Part shown: piece by piece, positions 1 to 9,008 of the stretch
How the letters are laid out: each line of letters begins with the position of its first letter
Position numbering within the stretch: position 1 is the first letter of the stretch
NCBI RefSeq assembly: GCF_002080045.1
Contig: NZ_MUIN01000002.1
Coordinates: 125,251-189,250, forward strand
DNA: 64,000 nucleotides
Source: Pseudomonas sp. Bc-h
GTDB lineage: Bacteria; Pseudomonadota; Gammaproteobacteria; Pseudomonadales; Pseudomonadaceae
Reading direction: 5' to 3'
Notes under the pieces: model-generated
The model's database searches: none
The model's input: the letters and a program-made list of their open reading frames with translations, nothing else
What the model was told of the DNA's origin: nothing
Program-made: the position numbers and the translations under genes

Positions 1-434
1 CCACTGTAAAGCCCGGCATATATCACCAGCCCGGTGAGCGCCAATGTGAAGGCGAGCAGGTTACTGGCGGTCCATAGCAGAGCGAATCCGGCGATGCCCA
101 GCACAATCGCGTAGCACACCGCGGCCTTCAACGAGATCGCCCGAATGGCCAGTGCCCTATGACAGGTGCGGACCATGCGGCGATCGATGTCTCGGTCGAT
201 GCAGTTGTTCAGCACACATCCGCAACCGATCACCAGCGCGGTGCCGACGAGGACCGCCAGCAGATTGGAGGGCGACTCCAGGCTTGCATCGCTCGCCAAG
301 AAGTATCCGCCTGACAACGAAGCGAGATTGCCGAAAATAATGCCCGGCTTCGTCAATTGAACAATGATGTTCAGCGGCGCAGCGTGATGCTTCAGTGCGC
401 CAGCATATTGTGGTGAATGCTGTCCATGATCCAT
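1..434 (-). CDS. cyoE: Protoheme IX farnesyltransferase (heme O synthase), N-terminal part
   Basis: This inner-membrane prenyltransferase converts heme B to heme O for the bo3 oxidase encoded beside it. The gene runs off the left edge. The reading frame contains TKPGIIFGN near residue 28 and the prenyl-diphosphate-binding region NNCIDRDIDRRM, followed by hydrophobic segments typical of UbiA-family proteins. The first in-frame ATG is at 434, which overlaps the end of cyoD by 43 bp and gives an N-terminus (MDHGQHSPQ) longer than in E. coli CyoE. A later non-ATG start nearer the cyoD stop is possible. The frame and family are clear; the exact start is not. Confidence 0.85.
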   Translation of the reverse strand, partial: MDHGQHSPQYAGALKHHAAPLNIIVQLTKPGIIFGNLASLSGGYFLASDASLESPSNLLAVLVGTALVIGCGCVLNNCIDRDIDRRMVRTCHRALAIRAISLKAAVCYAIVLGIAGFALLWTASNLLAFTLALTGLVIYAGLYS

Positions 435-730
435 AGCGAAAGTCCAACCAGCAAAAGAATGATAACGGCGGAAAAAATCAGTGCGATCAGGTTCCAGCGT
501 TGTTCCGCCGCCGTATCCAGGTGCAGGAAGTATTTGAGGTGGGCGAAGATCTGAATGGCGCCGATGACCACCACCAGCCATGCCGTGATGTTGCGCGGCA
601 GGGAGGGGTACATCACCAGTGCGAACGGAATGATCGTCAGCACCACGGAAAGAATGAAGCCGATCAGGTAGGAGCGATTGCTCCCATGGCTGGTCCCGGC
701 GCTGCTGTGTACGGGGCTTTGGTGATACAT
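392..730 (-). CDS. cyoD: Cytochrome o ubiquinol oxidase subunit IV
   Basis: This is the small accessory subunit of the bo3-type quinol oxidase (112 aa, three predicted membrane helices). It is thought to help assembly of the CuB site. The middle of the protein carries YLIGFILSVVLT and later helices as in family members, and the C-terminal helix ends in SLWIMDSIHHNMLAH. I chose the ATG at 730 because it follows the cyoC stop by one base and gives the usual length; extension upstream would run into cyoC. It overlaps the 5' end of cyoE, which suggests translational coupling. Confidence 0.93.
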   Translation of the reverse strand: MYHQSPVHSSAGTSHGSNRSYLIGFILSVVLTIIPFALVMYPSLPRNITAWLVVVIGAIQIFAHLKYFLHLDTAAEQRWNLIALIFSAVIILLLVGLSLWIMDSIHHNMLAH

Positions 731-731
731 G

Positions 732-1346
732 TCAGACCACTCCCAATAGATAAACAACGGTGAACACACAGATCCACACCACATCCAGGAAATGCCAGAA
801 GAGGCTCAGGCAACTGAGCCGCGTCGATGTGCTGTCGGTAATGCCGCTGCTGCGAACCTGCACCATCAGTACGGCCATCCAGATCAGACCGGTGGCGACG
901 TGAGCACCGTGAGTGCCAACGAGCGTAAAGAAGCCCGTCAGGAATGCGCTGCGGTCGGGCCCATAACCTTCCTGAATCAGGTGATGGAATTCGTTGATCT
1001 CCATCCCGATAAACCCTAACCCCAGCAGGAATGTCAGCCCGAGCCAGCGAATCACATACTTGGGTTCGTTCCTGTTCATCGCCAGCATCGCGTAGCCATA
1101 GGTGATGCTGCTGAACAGCAGCAGCATCGTTTCGGTCAGGACGTAAGGCAGTTCGAAGATGTCTACGGTCGAGGGCCCCCCCGCGACGCTGTCGCGCAGC
1201 ACGGCATAGCCAGCGAACAACGTCGCGAAGAGAATGCAGTCGGTCATCAGATAGATCCAGAAGCCGAAGATTCTCAGCGAGCCAGCATCCTCATGACCCT
1301 GCTCATGGGTGTGAGCAATATCCTTTTCCAGAATGGTGTTAGTCAT
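732..1346 (-). CDS. cyoC: Cytochrome o ubiquinol oxidase subunit III
   Basis: This is the heme-copper oxidase subunit III homologue (204 aa, five predicted membrane helices). The sequence has [18 protein letters not shown] at the first helix and [13 protein letters not shown], the family-typical helix, near the middle. The start ATG lies at 1346, two bases after the cyoB stop. A TTG two codons upstream is in frame but would overlap cyoB. It is the third gene of a tightly packed cyoABCDE operon. Confidence 0.95.
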   Translation of the reverse strand: MTNTILEKDIAHTHEQGHEDAGSLRIFGFWIYLMTDCILFATLFAGYAVLRDSVAGGPSTVDIFELPYVLTETMLLLFSSITYGYAMLAMNRNEPKYVIRWLGLTFLLGLGFIGMEINEFHHLIQEGYGPDRSAFLTGFFTLVGTHGAHVATGLIWMAVLMVQVRSSGITDSTSTRLSCLSLFWHFLDVVWICVFTVVYLLGVV

Positions 1347-1348
1347 GC

Positions 1349-3322
1349 TCAAGCCTCCGCCATGTCTTTCAAACGTGCTTTTTCGATCCGCGCAACCTCG
1401 CTGGCGGAGATGAAGTAGTCGGTGTCTTCGTCATAACTTCGAACGATCAGGGTGATGACGGATGCCACCAGGCCGAAGATCGCCATCCACCAGATGTGCC
1501 ACACCAAAGCAAAGCTGCTGACGAGTGCGAAAAGGCTGATGATCAGACCCGCCGAGGTATTGCGGGGCATATGGATGCGTCGGTAATCGGTGTGACTGAG
1601 GGTGCTGACACCGCGCTCTTTCATGCCCCAGTACGCGTCGAGGTCGTCGACCTTGGGCTGCTCGGCAAAGTTGTAGACGGGAGGAGGGGAGGCGGTTGCC
1701 CATTCGAGGGTCCGGCCGTCCCATGGATCGCCCGTCAGGTCTCGGTATTTGTCACGGTTGCGAATACTGGTAAACAGCTGCAGTGCCTGGCAGGCCACGC
1801 CACACAGGATGATTGCTACGCCGACCAGTTCAAGTAACAGCCATGGCCGCCACGCAGGGTTATCGAAATGGTTCAGGCGTCGCGTCATGCCCATGAAGCC
1901 CAGCACGTATGAAGGCATGAACGCGAAGTAGAAGCCTGTCAGCCAGCACCAGAAAGCGATGCGCCCCAGTTTGTCGTTGAGCCTGAAACCAAAGGCTTTC
2001 GGGAACCAGTAGGTCAGGCCGGCCATGTACCCGAACACTGCCCCACCAATGATGACGTTGTGGAAGTGGGCGATCAGGAAAAGGCTGTTGTGCAGCATGA
2101 AGTCAGCGCCGGGAACCGCCAACAGAACGCCGGTCATGCCACCGATACTGAAAGTCACGATGAAGCCCAGCGTCCACAACATCGGTGTTTCGAAGCGCAC
2201 TCGCCCGCGGTACATGGTGAACAGCCAGGTGAAAATCTTCACGCCGGTCGGTACCGCGATGATCATCGTCATGATGCCGAAGAAGGCGTTGACGTTACCT
2301 CCAGCACCCATGGTGAAGAAGTGGTGGAGCCAGACGATGAACGAAAGGACGGTGATCGCGATGGTGGCCCATACCAGCGAAACATAACCAAACAGGCGCT
2401 TGCTGCTGAACGTTGCCGCGATTTCCGAGAAAACGCCGAACGCGGGCAGAATCAGGATGTACACCTCCGGATGACCCCAGGCCCAGATGAGGTTGACGTA
2501 CATCATCGGGTTCCCGCCCGCTTCGTTGGTGAAGAAATGCATGCCCAGGTAGCGATCCACGGTCAGCATCAGCAATGTGGCGGTCAAGATCGGAAATGCT
2601 GCGAGGATCAATATCGAGGTGCACAGCGAATTCCAGGTGAAGACCGGCATCTTGAAAAGCGTCATCCCTTCGGTGCGCATCTTTAGAATCGTCACGAAGA
2701 AGTTCACGCCCGTGAGCAGGGTGCCGATGCCGGAGATCTGTAACGACCAGATGTAATAGTCGACCCCCACGCCTGGGCTGTAGGCCAGCTCCGACAGCGG
2801 CGGATAGGCAACCCATCCTGTGCGGGCAAACTCGCCAACTCCCAGTGAAATGTTGACCAACGCAGCGCCGACGACAAACAGCCAGAAACTCAAGGCATTG
2901 AGGAAGGGGTAGGCCACATCGCGCGCGCCGATCTGCAACGGCACAACGATGTTCATCAGGCCGACGACAAACGGCATGGCCATGAAGAAAATCATGATCA
3001 CGCCGTGGGCGGTGAAGATCTGGTCGTAATGCTCTGGAGGCAGGTAACCCGGGCCACCGCTGGACGCCGCCGCCTGCTGGGTGCGCATCATGATGGCATC
3101 GGAGAAACCTCTAAGCAGCATTACCAGCGCAACGATGATGTACATGCAGCCAATCTTCTTGTGATCCACCGACGTGAACCATTCACGCCACATATAGCCC
3201 CACTGGCGTTTCCAGGTAATCGAACCGACCAGTGCGATGCCGATCAGCCCGACAATCGCCAGCGTGTACATGACGATGGGTTCGTTGGTGGGGATGGCAT
3301 CCCACGACAGTTTTCCAAACAT
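1349..3322 (-). CDS. cyoB: Cytochrome o ubiquinol oxidase subunit I
   Basis: This is the catalytic subunit (657 aa). It binds low-spin heme b, high-spin heme o3 and CuB, reduces oxygen to water and pumps protons. The N-terminus [17 protein letters not shown] matches the E. coli protein closely, which fixes the start at 3322 rather than the upstream TTG. Landmark motifs are [17 protein letters not shown], containing the CuB histidine and the cross-linked Tyr, then the [11 protein letters not shown] His pair, and HFHNVIIGG with heme ligands further on. Length and helix pattern are normal for the family. Confidence 0.97.
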   Translation of the reverse strand: MFGKLSWDAIPTNEPIVMYTLAIVGLIGIALVGSITWKRQWGYMWREWFTSVDHKKIGCMYIIVALVMLLRGFSDAIMMRTQQAAASSGGPGYLPPEHYDQIFTAHGVIMIFFMAMPFVVGLMNIVVPLQIGARDVAYPFLNALSFWLFVVGAALVNISLGVGEFARTGWVAYPPLSELAYSPGVGVDYYIWSLQISGIGTLLTGVNFFVTILKMRTEGMTLFKMPVFTWNSLCTSILILAAFPILTATLLMLTVDRYLGMHFFTNEAGGNPMMYVNLIWAWGHPEVYILILPAFGVFSEIAATFSSKRLFGYVSLVWATIAITVLSFIVWLHHFFTMGAGGNVNAFFGIMTMIIAVPTGVKIFTWLFTMYRGRVRFETPMLWTLGFIVTFSIGGMTGVLLAVPGADFMLHNSLFLIAHFHNVIIGGAVFGYMAGLTYWFPKAFGFRLNDKLGRIAFWCWLTGFYFAFMPSYVLGFMGMTRRLNHFDNPAWRPWLLLELVGVAIILCGVACQALQLFTSIRNRDKYRDLTGDPWDGRTLEWATASPPPVYNFAEQPKVDDLDAYWGMKERGVSTLSHTDYRRIHMPRNTSAGLIISLFALVSSFALVWHIWWMAIFGLVASVITLIVRSYDEDTDYFISASEVARIEKARLKDMAEA

Positions 3323-3324
3323 GC

Positions 3325-4251
3325 TCAATGCTCCTCAGCCAGCAAACCCGGATGGCGGGCAGCGCGATCAACACGTGGCATCGCTGCCTGCTCATGCTGC
3401 GCTCCAGTTCTTTTGTTCATGCCTTCGTATTTGTCCACGATGTTGAGGAATAACCGGTCCTGAACGCTGGAAAAATAAGTGACGGGATGAGCGATCGTCG
3501 GCTTGGCCAGCTCCGCGTACGCGTTTTGGTCAAGCTGTTGGGGCGAGCGTTTGACTTTCGCCACCCATGCATCGAACTCAGCCGGCGTCGTGGATAGCGT
3601 CTTGAAATGCATGTCGGAGAAGCCCGGCCCGTTGTAATTCGCGGCAATGCCACGAAATTCGCCGGTTTCGTTGGCAATCAGGTGCAACTTGGTTTGCATG
3701 CCTGCCATGGCGTAAATCTGGCCACCCAGTGCAGGGATGAAAAACGACGTCATTGCAGCGTCAGAGGTAATCGTAAAACTCACCGGTGTGTGAACCGGTA
3801 GAGACAGTTCGTTGACCGTTGCAATGCCCAGGTCCGGATAGATGAACAACCATTTCCAGTCAGTGGCGACCACTTGTACGTTCAGGGGGGGCGTGTCTGA
3901 ATCGAGCGGGCGGTAGGGGTCCAGCGCATGGGTGGTTTCCCAGGTAACCCATCCCAACACGACGATGATCAGAAACGGTATGCCCCAGACCACCGCTTCG
4001 ATCTTGTGGGAACTGGCCCAGCGCGGCGAATATCTGGCTTGCTTGTTGGTGGCCCGATAGCGATAGGCAAATACAAACGTCATGATGATCACCGGCACCA
4101 CCACCAGTAACATCAATGCCGTGGACAGAATAATGAGGTCGCGTTCATCCAGTGCAACCTGACCTTTGGGATTAAAAACAATCAAGTTGCAACCGGACAA
4201 TAATAAACACGCAGCCACCCAACCTGGACACTGTAAAACTAGCCGTCTCAT
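3325..4251 (-). CDS. cyoA: Cytochrome o ubiquinol oxidase subunit II
   Basis: This is a membrane-anchored lipoprotein subunit (308 aa) with a periplasmic cupredoxin-like domain lacking CuA. The N-terminus has a basic start, a hydrophobic core and the lipobox LLSGC near residue 20. A second helix follows, then the cupredoxin fold ([17 protein letters not shown]) and a CyoA C-terminal domain. I selected the ATG at 4251 because a purine-rich GGGAGG lies upstream and the signal peptide then begins correctly; a longer in-frame extension to 4344 lacks signal-peptide features. It is the promoter-proximal gene of cyoABCDE. Confidence 0.95.
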   Translation of the reverse strand: MRRLVLQCPGWVAACLLLSGCNLIVFNPKGQVALDERDLIILSTALMLLVVVPVIIMTFVFAYRYRATNKQARYSPRWASSHKIEAVVWGIPFLIIVVLGWVTWETTHALDPYRPLDSDTPPLNVQVVATDWKWLFIYPDLGIATVNELSLPVHTPVSFTITSDAAMTSFFIPALGGQIYAMAGMQTKLHLIANETGEFRGIAANYNGPGFSDMHFKTLSTTPAEFDAWVAKVKRSPQQLDQNAYAELAKPTIAHPVTYFSSVQDRLFLNIVDKYEGMNKRTGAQHEQAAMPRVDRAARHPGLLAEEH

Positions 4252-4374
4252 GGCCTGCCTCCCTGAAACCACGCCGCGCTCTGAATAAGCCGCGCCGTGC
4301 AAGTCATTAATGATCCTGTGTATACGGGTGCGATCGTACTGCAACGACCGAAGCGTTCTATTCGCTTCGCTTGT

Positions 4375-4632
4375 TTATGGAGAAATAGGATCGCTGGCCG
4401 GAAACGTTTCTTCTACCGCTTCGTCAAGTTGCGAGTCGCTGATCGTTCGCCCTGTCACTTGAGTACTTTGCTCGCAATGGCAATTATTGTCAGGGCAGGG
4501 TGTTCCGTTGGGATGTAAGTCCGCACACGCGTCGCTGCACCACAGTTTGCCGTTGCGTTTAATCGGGTTCTGCACATCAACGGAACATGTACATTCCGGG
4601 CAGGCGCATTGTGAGTCAGGGGTTGCGTTCAT
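4375..4632 (-). CDS. Bacterial metallothionein (SmtA/BmtA type)
   Basis: This is a small cytosolic metal-binding protein (85 aa) that sequesters zinc, cadmium or copper. Nine cysteines fall at positions 9, 11, 14, 16, 32, 36, 46, 51 and 53, in the order CxCxxCxC, CxxxC and CxxxxCxC, with His40 and His52 nearby. This is the Cys/His content expected of SmtA-type proteins. The C-terminal tail is acidic and ends in EETFPASDPISP, a tail also seen on other small pseudomonad proteins. It stands alone on the minus strand, upstream of and in the same direction as the cyo operon, 123 bp before cyoA. Confidence 0.9.
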   Translation of the reverse strand: MNATPDSQCACPECTCSVDVQNPIKRNGKLWCSDACADLHPNGTPCPDNNCHCEQSTQVTGRTISDSQLDEAVEETFPASDPISP

Positions 4633-4882
4633 AATGTGCGTTCTCTTTTATGGGTCAGTGATTCCAGCGACAAGCGGGGCAGAGATGTCGCCGCGAGTAT
4701 GAATGTTGAAACAGCCTCGCGGGGTTGGTTTAGTGTCAGTTAATCGCGGGGTGACGAACGGTTAAACAACCGAAACGGTGGTGACCACTCATCGTCACAA
4801 TCACGCTGTTGCGCCCGTCCATCGAATCATTGTGGCTACACTGTCTCCCAAGAGTACTGCCCTTAGACGTCAGGAGAACATT

Positions 4883-5197
4883 ATGTTTAATTACGGCGAT
4901 ACGTATAAGAAGTGGGCCGCTCAAGGTGGGCAGGACGAGTGCTATACCCAGGTCGTTGAAAACGGCTGTCACGTGGAAGTTCGTGCGCGTGAAAACAAAC
5001 AGGGCGATATCGAGATGCTTGTCAGCGTCTATGGAACCGACGGCAACCCTGTTATTGAGCGTCTCCAGAGACTGCCGGGCGCAGAATGGACGGTTCAGGA
5101 TGCGTTGAAGCGTGGGGTGGATCAAGCAGAACGCATAGCAGGCGGGGAGTCCGGAAGATTGCCATGTGCCGATGCCCATAAGCATGCTGACGAGTGA
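4883..5197 (+). CDS. Small uncharacterised soluble protein
   Basis: A 104-aa predicted cytosolic protein of unknown function. I chose the ATG at 4883 because AGGAG sits at 4872-4876 with ideal spacing; the frame is open further upstream but has no ribosome-binding site there. The sequence (MFNYGDTYKKWAAQGG at the start, a mixed alpha/beta pattern afterwards, a His/Asp-rich C-terminus ADAHKHADE) has no signal peptide or membrane segment. I do not recognise a domain. It is convergent with the DUF2795 gene. Confidence 0.7.
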   Translation: MFNYGDTYKKWAAQGGQDECYTQVVENGCHVEVRARENKQGDIEMLVSVYGTDGNPVIERLQRLPGAEWTVQDALKRGVDQAERIAGGESGRLPCADAHKHADE

Positions 5198-5256
5198 TAG
5201 TCGAAACGACGCTGGCAGTGCCCATCCAGACAACGAACGGTGTGCGGGTATCACAC

Positions 5257-5484
5257 CTACCAGAGGCTGTCAGCGTACCCATCGATCAGATCCGTGACGT
5301 TGATGTACTGACGACTGGGCAGTCTGCCTAGCATGGCCTGCATCTGTGCCGTGGCGCCATGGCTGGCGGCATGGCGCAGAACATCCTCGCGGGACGCGGG
5401 ATAGACGAGCCCCTGAAGGTATGCCGCAATAGGCAACCGGCCAAGGCTGGCGCTGTCTTGCGGCACGTTCAGGGTATTCATCAT
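5257..5484 (-). CDS. DUF2795 protein
   Basis: A 75-aa protein of the DUF2795 family, whose function is unknown and which is frequent in stress-related neighbourhoods. The core reads LPIAAYLQGLVYPASREDVL, then HAASHGA, then MLGRLPSRQYINVTDLIDGY, which is the family pattern (a helix, a PAS-REDV turn, then LxRLPxRxY). Two consecutive ATGs (5484 and 5481) could start it, and the ribosome-binding site is weak. It lies just downstream of the KGG-repeat gene in the same direction, so they may be cotranscribed. Confidence 0.8.
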   Translation of the reverse strand: MMNTLNVPQDSASLGRLPIAAYLQGLVYPASREDVLRHAASHGATAQMQAMLGRLPSRQYINVTDLIDGYADSLW

Positions 5485-5517
5485 GGTGCAACGGAGCCCG
5501 GCTCCCTTGCGTGCGAA

Positions 5518-5868
5518 TCAAGATTCACTGCGTCCACCGCCATGACTGTTCTGTCCGCCTTTACGGCCGGCCTCGGAAGCTTTTTCGCGATCATTGGCAA
5601 AGTTGCCTCCGCTGTTTTGACCGCCCTTGCTTCCCGCTTCTGCGGCGCGTTCAGGATCGTTCTTGAAATTGCCACCGCTGTTCTGGCCCCCTTTGCTGCC
5701 CGCTTCTGCGGCGCGTTCAGGGTCATTCTTGAAGTTGCCGCCACTGTTCTGACCGCCTTTACTGCCAATCTCCTGATAGAACTCTTTGTCGTGGCTTGCG
5801 GACGTGGCTTCGCCGCCTTTTTTTCCCGCTTCGTTGACGGACATACCGCCTTGTTTGTCTTGTGCCAT
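5518..5868 (-). CDS. KGG-repeat stress-induced protein, long form
   Basis: A 116-aa hydrophilic Gly/Lys/Asn-rich protein of the YciG/Con-10-like KGG family, linked to stress and desiccation responses. The sequence shows an N-terminal GKKGGEATSASHD unit with KEFYQEIGSKGG, then three near-identical units of the form KGGQNSGGNFxNDxExAxEAG, and an HGGGRSES tail. The DNA of these units is itself a set of direct repeats about 60 bp long. I start it at MAQDKQGG (5868) rather than two codons earlier. It is likely disordered. A shorter paralogue lies 370 bp upstream. Confidence 0.88.
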   Translation of the reverse strand: MAQDKQGGMSVNEAGKKGGEATSASHDKEFYQEIGSKGGQNSGGNFKNDPERAAEAGSKGGQNSGGNFKNDPERAAEAGSKGGQNSGGNFANDREKASEAGRKGGQNSHGGGRSES

Positions 5869-6240
5869 TTTCAAACTACCTCAATTCCAGTTGATATCGC
5901 ATTGGGCCCCAATGACTCCCAACACACGAACTAGCGACTCCGTTCACAGTGAGGGGGAGTGCGACTACCGTACGCGTGGCAGTCATGTTCCAGGTGAGCA
6001 CGACTGCACCGTCCCTCTGTTTCTCCTTTTAACGAGCGCTTTTCATACACTTGCCTGTCGGCTCCACAGGCGTAGATCACGCCGCGCTCCCTGAGCAGTG
6101 ACGTTTCGACTGTTTCAAAACGACTGCTCAAATGGCCATTCGACACTTCCGCTGTTATTGCCATGCTCCGATTATTTACACTGTAATGATCCATCCTGTG
6201 GAACCTCGAGGAGTTATAAGTAAAAGCGCTGTTGTGTTAA
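5869..6240. other. Intergenic region between the two KGG-repeat genes
   Basis: About 370 bp with no gene I can support. An open frame on the minus strand (about 5931-6194) has no convincing ribosome-binding site and a composition unlike a protein. The stretch probably holds the promoter of the long KGG gene and the 3' untranslated region of the short one. I see no strong hairpin. Confidence 0.4.
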
Positions 6241-6417
6241 TCAGGAGTTACGTCCACCGCCATGGCTGTGTTGGCCGCCCCTCTTACCGGCTTCTGACGC
6301 CTTTTCGCGATCGTTGGCAAAGTTACCGCCGGACGCTTGTCCACCTTTTTTACCGGCCTCGGATGCCTTCTCACGATCGTTTGCGAAGTTACCTGGGTTC
6401 TTGTTTCCTGTAGTCAT
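6241..6417 (-). CDS. KGG-repeat stress-induced protein, short form (58 aa)
   Basis: A 58-aa KGG-family protein that small-gene length cut-offs would miss. It reads MTTGNKNPGNFANDREKASE, then AGKKGGQASGG, NFANDREKASEAGKRGGQ and HSHGGGRNS. It therefore has two NFANDREKASEAGKxGGQ units matching the last unit of the long paralogue, with the same HGGGR tail. The start ATG at 6417 follows GGAGAG on the minus strand. It is most likely a duplicate of its downstream neighbour with fewer repeats. Confidence 0.87.
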   Translation of the reverse strand: MTTGNKNPGNFANDREKASEAGKKGGQASGGNFANDREKASEAGKRGGQHSHGGGRNS

Positions 6418-6658
6418 GATAGCTCTCCAATATCAATGAGTTCTTGCAGTTATATCCATCGTCAGCGACGGATACATTCTCCGATATCGTCCCTGCGTAA
6501 AATGCTTTCTGAAATTTCGCCCGTCCCGATGAACGGTGATGTTTGAAAAAAAGTTGTACAAATGCTCCATTCAATTGACCGCTCCGTATAAGTTTCTTCA
6601 ACCCGGCTTAATGGCGTTAGTCAGTGACTTAATGCATCCGCGCTTCATTTCAAGCCCG

Positions 6659-7558
6659 TCACGGTAGTGGGTTGCCTCCCGTCACCCCGAACACCTCGCC
6701 GGTAATGTAGCTGGACTCCTGGGTCGCCAGCAGTACATACATGGGCGCGCATTCGGCGGGTTGTCCCGGTCGCCCCATAGGCGTTTCGGAGCCAAAGGAC
6801 GGAATCTTTTCCTGCGGTTGGCCGCCACTGGGCTGTAAAGGTGTCCAAAACGGACCGGGGGCTACTGCATTGACGCGTATGCCTTTACCAATGACCTGCT
6901 TGGCCAGTGCTTTGGTAAAAGCCACGATTGCGGATTTGGTCGGCGCGTAATCAAGTAAGGTTTCCGAGGGCTGATAGGCTTGTATCGACGCGGTATTGAT
7001 GATTGTTGACCCCGGCTTAAGCAGCGGTATTGCGGCCTTGCACAGCCAGAACATTGCATAAACGTTGGTCTTGAAGGTGGCATCGAACTGCTCTGTACTC
7101 AGTTCCATAATACTTTTCTGGGCCGTCTGTTTACCCGCGACGTTGACCAGTAGGTCCAGGCCGTCCAGTTGTTCGGCAGCGCGCGCGACCAGTTTTTTGC
7201 AGAACGCCTCGCTGGTGAGATCGCCCGGAAGGCAGACCGCCTTGTGTCCTTCTGCCTGGACCAGTTCGGCGACTTCGCGCGCATCCGCTTCCTCCTCCGG
7301 CAGATAGGTGAGCACCAGATCGGCACCCTCTCGGGCATAGGCGATCGCTACTGCACGTCCAATCCCTGAGTCCGCACCGGTGATTAGCGCTTTACGGCCC
7401 CGCAATCGGCCAAAGCCCTGATAGCTGGTCTCGCCATGATCGGCAGGCGGTTGCAGTTTATGCACGGTGCCAGGCGCCGCCTGTGGCTGTTTGGGAAACT
7501 CAGGCGTTGGATACTGAGTCCGAGGGTCTTGCATCGAATACTGATTTTGGGTAGGCAT
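6659..7558 (-). CDS. SDR family oxidoreductase, YghA/GSP39 type
   Basis: A 299-aa short-chain dehydrogenase/reductase of the YghA / general-stress-protein-39 subgroup, which has an N-terminal Pro/Gln-rich extension of about 45 residues before the Rossmann fold. The dinucleotide motif is TGADSGIG near residue 59. The catalytic region has [21 protein letters not shown], with Ser, Tyr and Lys in place. The C-terminus [17 protein letters not shown] is typical. The ATG at 7558 follows AGGA. Substrate unknown; the subgroup is usually stress-regulated. Confidence 0.9.
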   Translation of the reverse strand: MPTQNQYSMQDPRTQYPTPEFPKQPQAAPGTVHKLQPPADHGETSYQGFGRLRGRKALITGADSGIGRAVAIAYAREGADLVLTYLPEEEADAREVAELVQAEGHKAVCLPGDLTSEAFCKKLVARAAEQLDGLDLLVNVAGKQTAQKSIMELSTEQFDATFKTNVYAMFWLCKAAIPLLKPGSTIINTASIQAYQPSETLLDYAPTKSAIVAFTKALAKQVIGKGIRVNAVAPGPFWTPLQPSGGQPQEKIPSFGSETPMGRPGQPAECAPMYVLLATQESSYITGEVFGVTGGNPLP

Positions 7559-7801
7559 CGCAGCGTTCCTTTATGTACTTGTTCCGTTTAGTCAGCCTGC
7601 GTTTCAAACGACAAGCCTCGTTTAAGTCGGAGGAATTCGCTGCGGCAAACGTTCCGCCGATTTTGCAGTGAATCGACCATAGGTTTGGCCACAGAACAGT
7701 GCTCCCGGTTGCTCATCGACTGTCGACGATAGAGTCCCTTGGAGCGCGGAAGGCTGATTTGCGGGGGCGTCTGCTGGCGTGGAGATCGAAGCAGGGGAGG
7801 C

Positions 7802-7829
7802 GCCCGGTACGTAACGACGCGTACCGGGC
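7802..7829. terminator. Strong stem-loop after the zinc dehydrogenase gene
   Basis: Perfect 10-bp inverted repeat, GCCCGGTACG with CGTACCGGGC, around an 8-nt loop, ten bases beyond the stop of the minus-strand dehydrogenase gene. There is no clear T-run on the minus strand, so it may act as a 3' stabiliser or a weak terminator. Confidence 0.5.
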
Positions 7830-7838
7830 AGCTTGACG

Positions 7839-9008
7839 TTACGGCTTGAACACGGCGCGCAGGCAGTGCTCCGATTTCTCCTTGAACATCCTGTAGCCTT
7901 GCGGCGAATCCTCAAGGCTCATGGGATGAGTGAGCAGATAGGAGGGATCGAGTTCGCCATTCTGGATGTGTTCGAACAGGGTGTTGGCATACCGCTGCCC
8001 AGGCTGCTGTCCGGATTTAAGGGTCAGTGCCTTATTGACGATCGCACCCATCGGGAACTTGTCCAGCAGCCCGCCATAAACCCCAACCACAGACACCGTC
8101 CCGCCTTTGCGGCAGGCGCGTATGGCTTGCCTCAGGACAGTCCCGCGTTCGGTATGCAGGCGCAGCATCTGCTTGGCTTTGTCGTAGGCGTAATCAATTT
8201 CAGTGCCATGCGCTTCCATGCCGACGCAGTCAATGCATCTATCCGGGCCGCGCCCACCGGTCAGCTCCAGCAACGCCTCGTGCACGTTGGCCTCTTCATA
8301 ATTGATGGTGATTGCCTTGCCGCGCTCCCGTGCGAGCCTGAGACGGTCGGGATAGCGGTCGATGGCAATCACACGCTCGGCGCCTAGAAGATATGCGCTG
8401 CAGATCGCCATTTGGCCAACGCCACCGCACCCCCAGACCGCGACCGTGTCTCCTGGTTGAATATCGGCATTGTCAGCGGCGAAGTAGCCGGTTGGCGCAG
8501 CGTCCGAGACGAAGACAGCCTGTTCGTCGCTGACGCCTTCGGGCACTTTGAAAAGATTGACGTCGGCATAAGGGACCCTGATGTAAGTCGCATGGCTACC
8601 AGGGTATCCGCCGAACGCGTGGCTGTAGCCAATGATGCCGCAGCACGGTTGGCCATAAGCGAGATCGGTAGCCGTGGGGTTGGGATTGGAGTTGTCACAG
8701 CAGGAAAAATCGTCGCGCTGGCAGTGCTCACAATGCCCGCAACCGATGATGGAAATGGTGATGACTTTATCGCCCTTCGCCAGGCCGCTCACGCCAGGGC
8801 CGACGTCGACAACCTCGCCCATGAATTCGTGACCGATGATGTCGCCAGGTTTCATGGCCGGAACGTATCCGCCCAACAGGTGCAGATCGGAGCCACATAC
8901 GGACGACAGCGTGACGCGAATGATAGCGTCTCGTGGATTGAGTATTGACGGGTCCGGGACATTATCGACCTGAAGATGATTGGGGCCTTGCCAGGTAAGT
9001 GCACGCAT
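7839..9008 (-). CDS. Zinc-dependent alcohol/formaldehyde dehydrogenase (FdhA-like)
   Basis: A 389-aa medium-chain zinc dehydrogenase resembling the glutathione-independent formaldehyde dehydrogenase group. The catalytic zinc site is SSVCGSDLHLLGG with GHEFMGEV. The structural zinc site is the cysteine cluster CGHCEHCQRDDFSCCDN. The NAD-binding motif is VWGCGGVGQMAI near residue 185. The start ATG at 9008 overlaps the stop of the upstream SRPBCC gene (TGATG), indicating translational coupling. The true substrate cannot be told from sequence. Confidence 0.88.
   Translation of the reverse strand: MRALTWQGPNHLQVDNVPDPSILNPRDAIIRVTLSSVCGSDLHLLGGYVPAMKPGDIIGHEFMGEVVDVGPGVSGLAKGDKVITISIIGCGHCEHCQRDDFSCCDNSNPNPTATDLAYGQPCCGIIGYSHAFGGYPGSHATYIRVPYADVNLFKVPEGVSDEQAVFVSDAAPTGYFAADNADIQPGDTVAVWGCGGVGQMAICSAYLLGAERVIAIDRYPDRLRLARERGKAITINYEEANVHEALLELTGGRGPDRCIDCVGMEAHGTEIDYAYDKAKQMLRLHTERGTVLRQAIRACRKGGTVSVVGVYGGLLDKFPMGAIVNKALTLKSGQQPGQRYANTLFEHIQNGELDPSYLLTHPMSLEDSPQGYRMFKEKSEHCLRAVFKP

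Noticed and set aside
2060-2686. 208-aa plus-strand frame
   Set aside because: Antisense to cyoB and rich in His, Glu and Arg; a shadow.
4349-4369. Hairpin CGAAGCG-TTCTATT-CGCTTCG as a terminator
   Set aside because: Not followed by a convincing T-run on either strand; could be a regulatory dyad or chance.
5928-6194. 87-aa minus-strand frame between the KGG genes
   Set aside because: No ribosome-binding site and no protein-like pattern.
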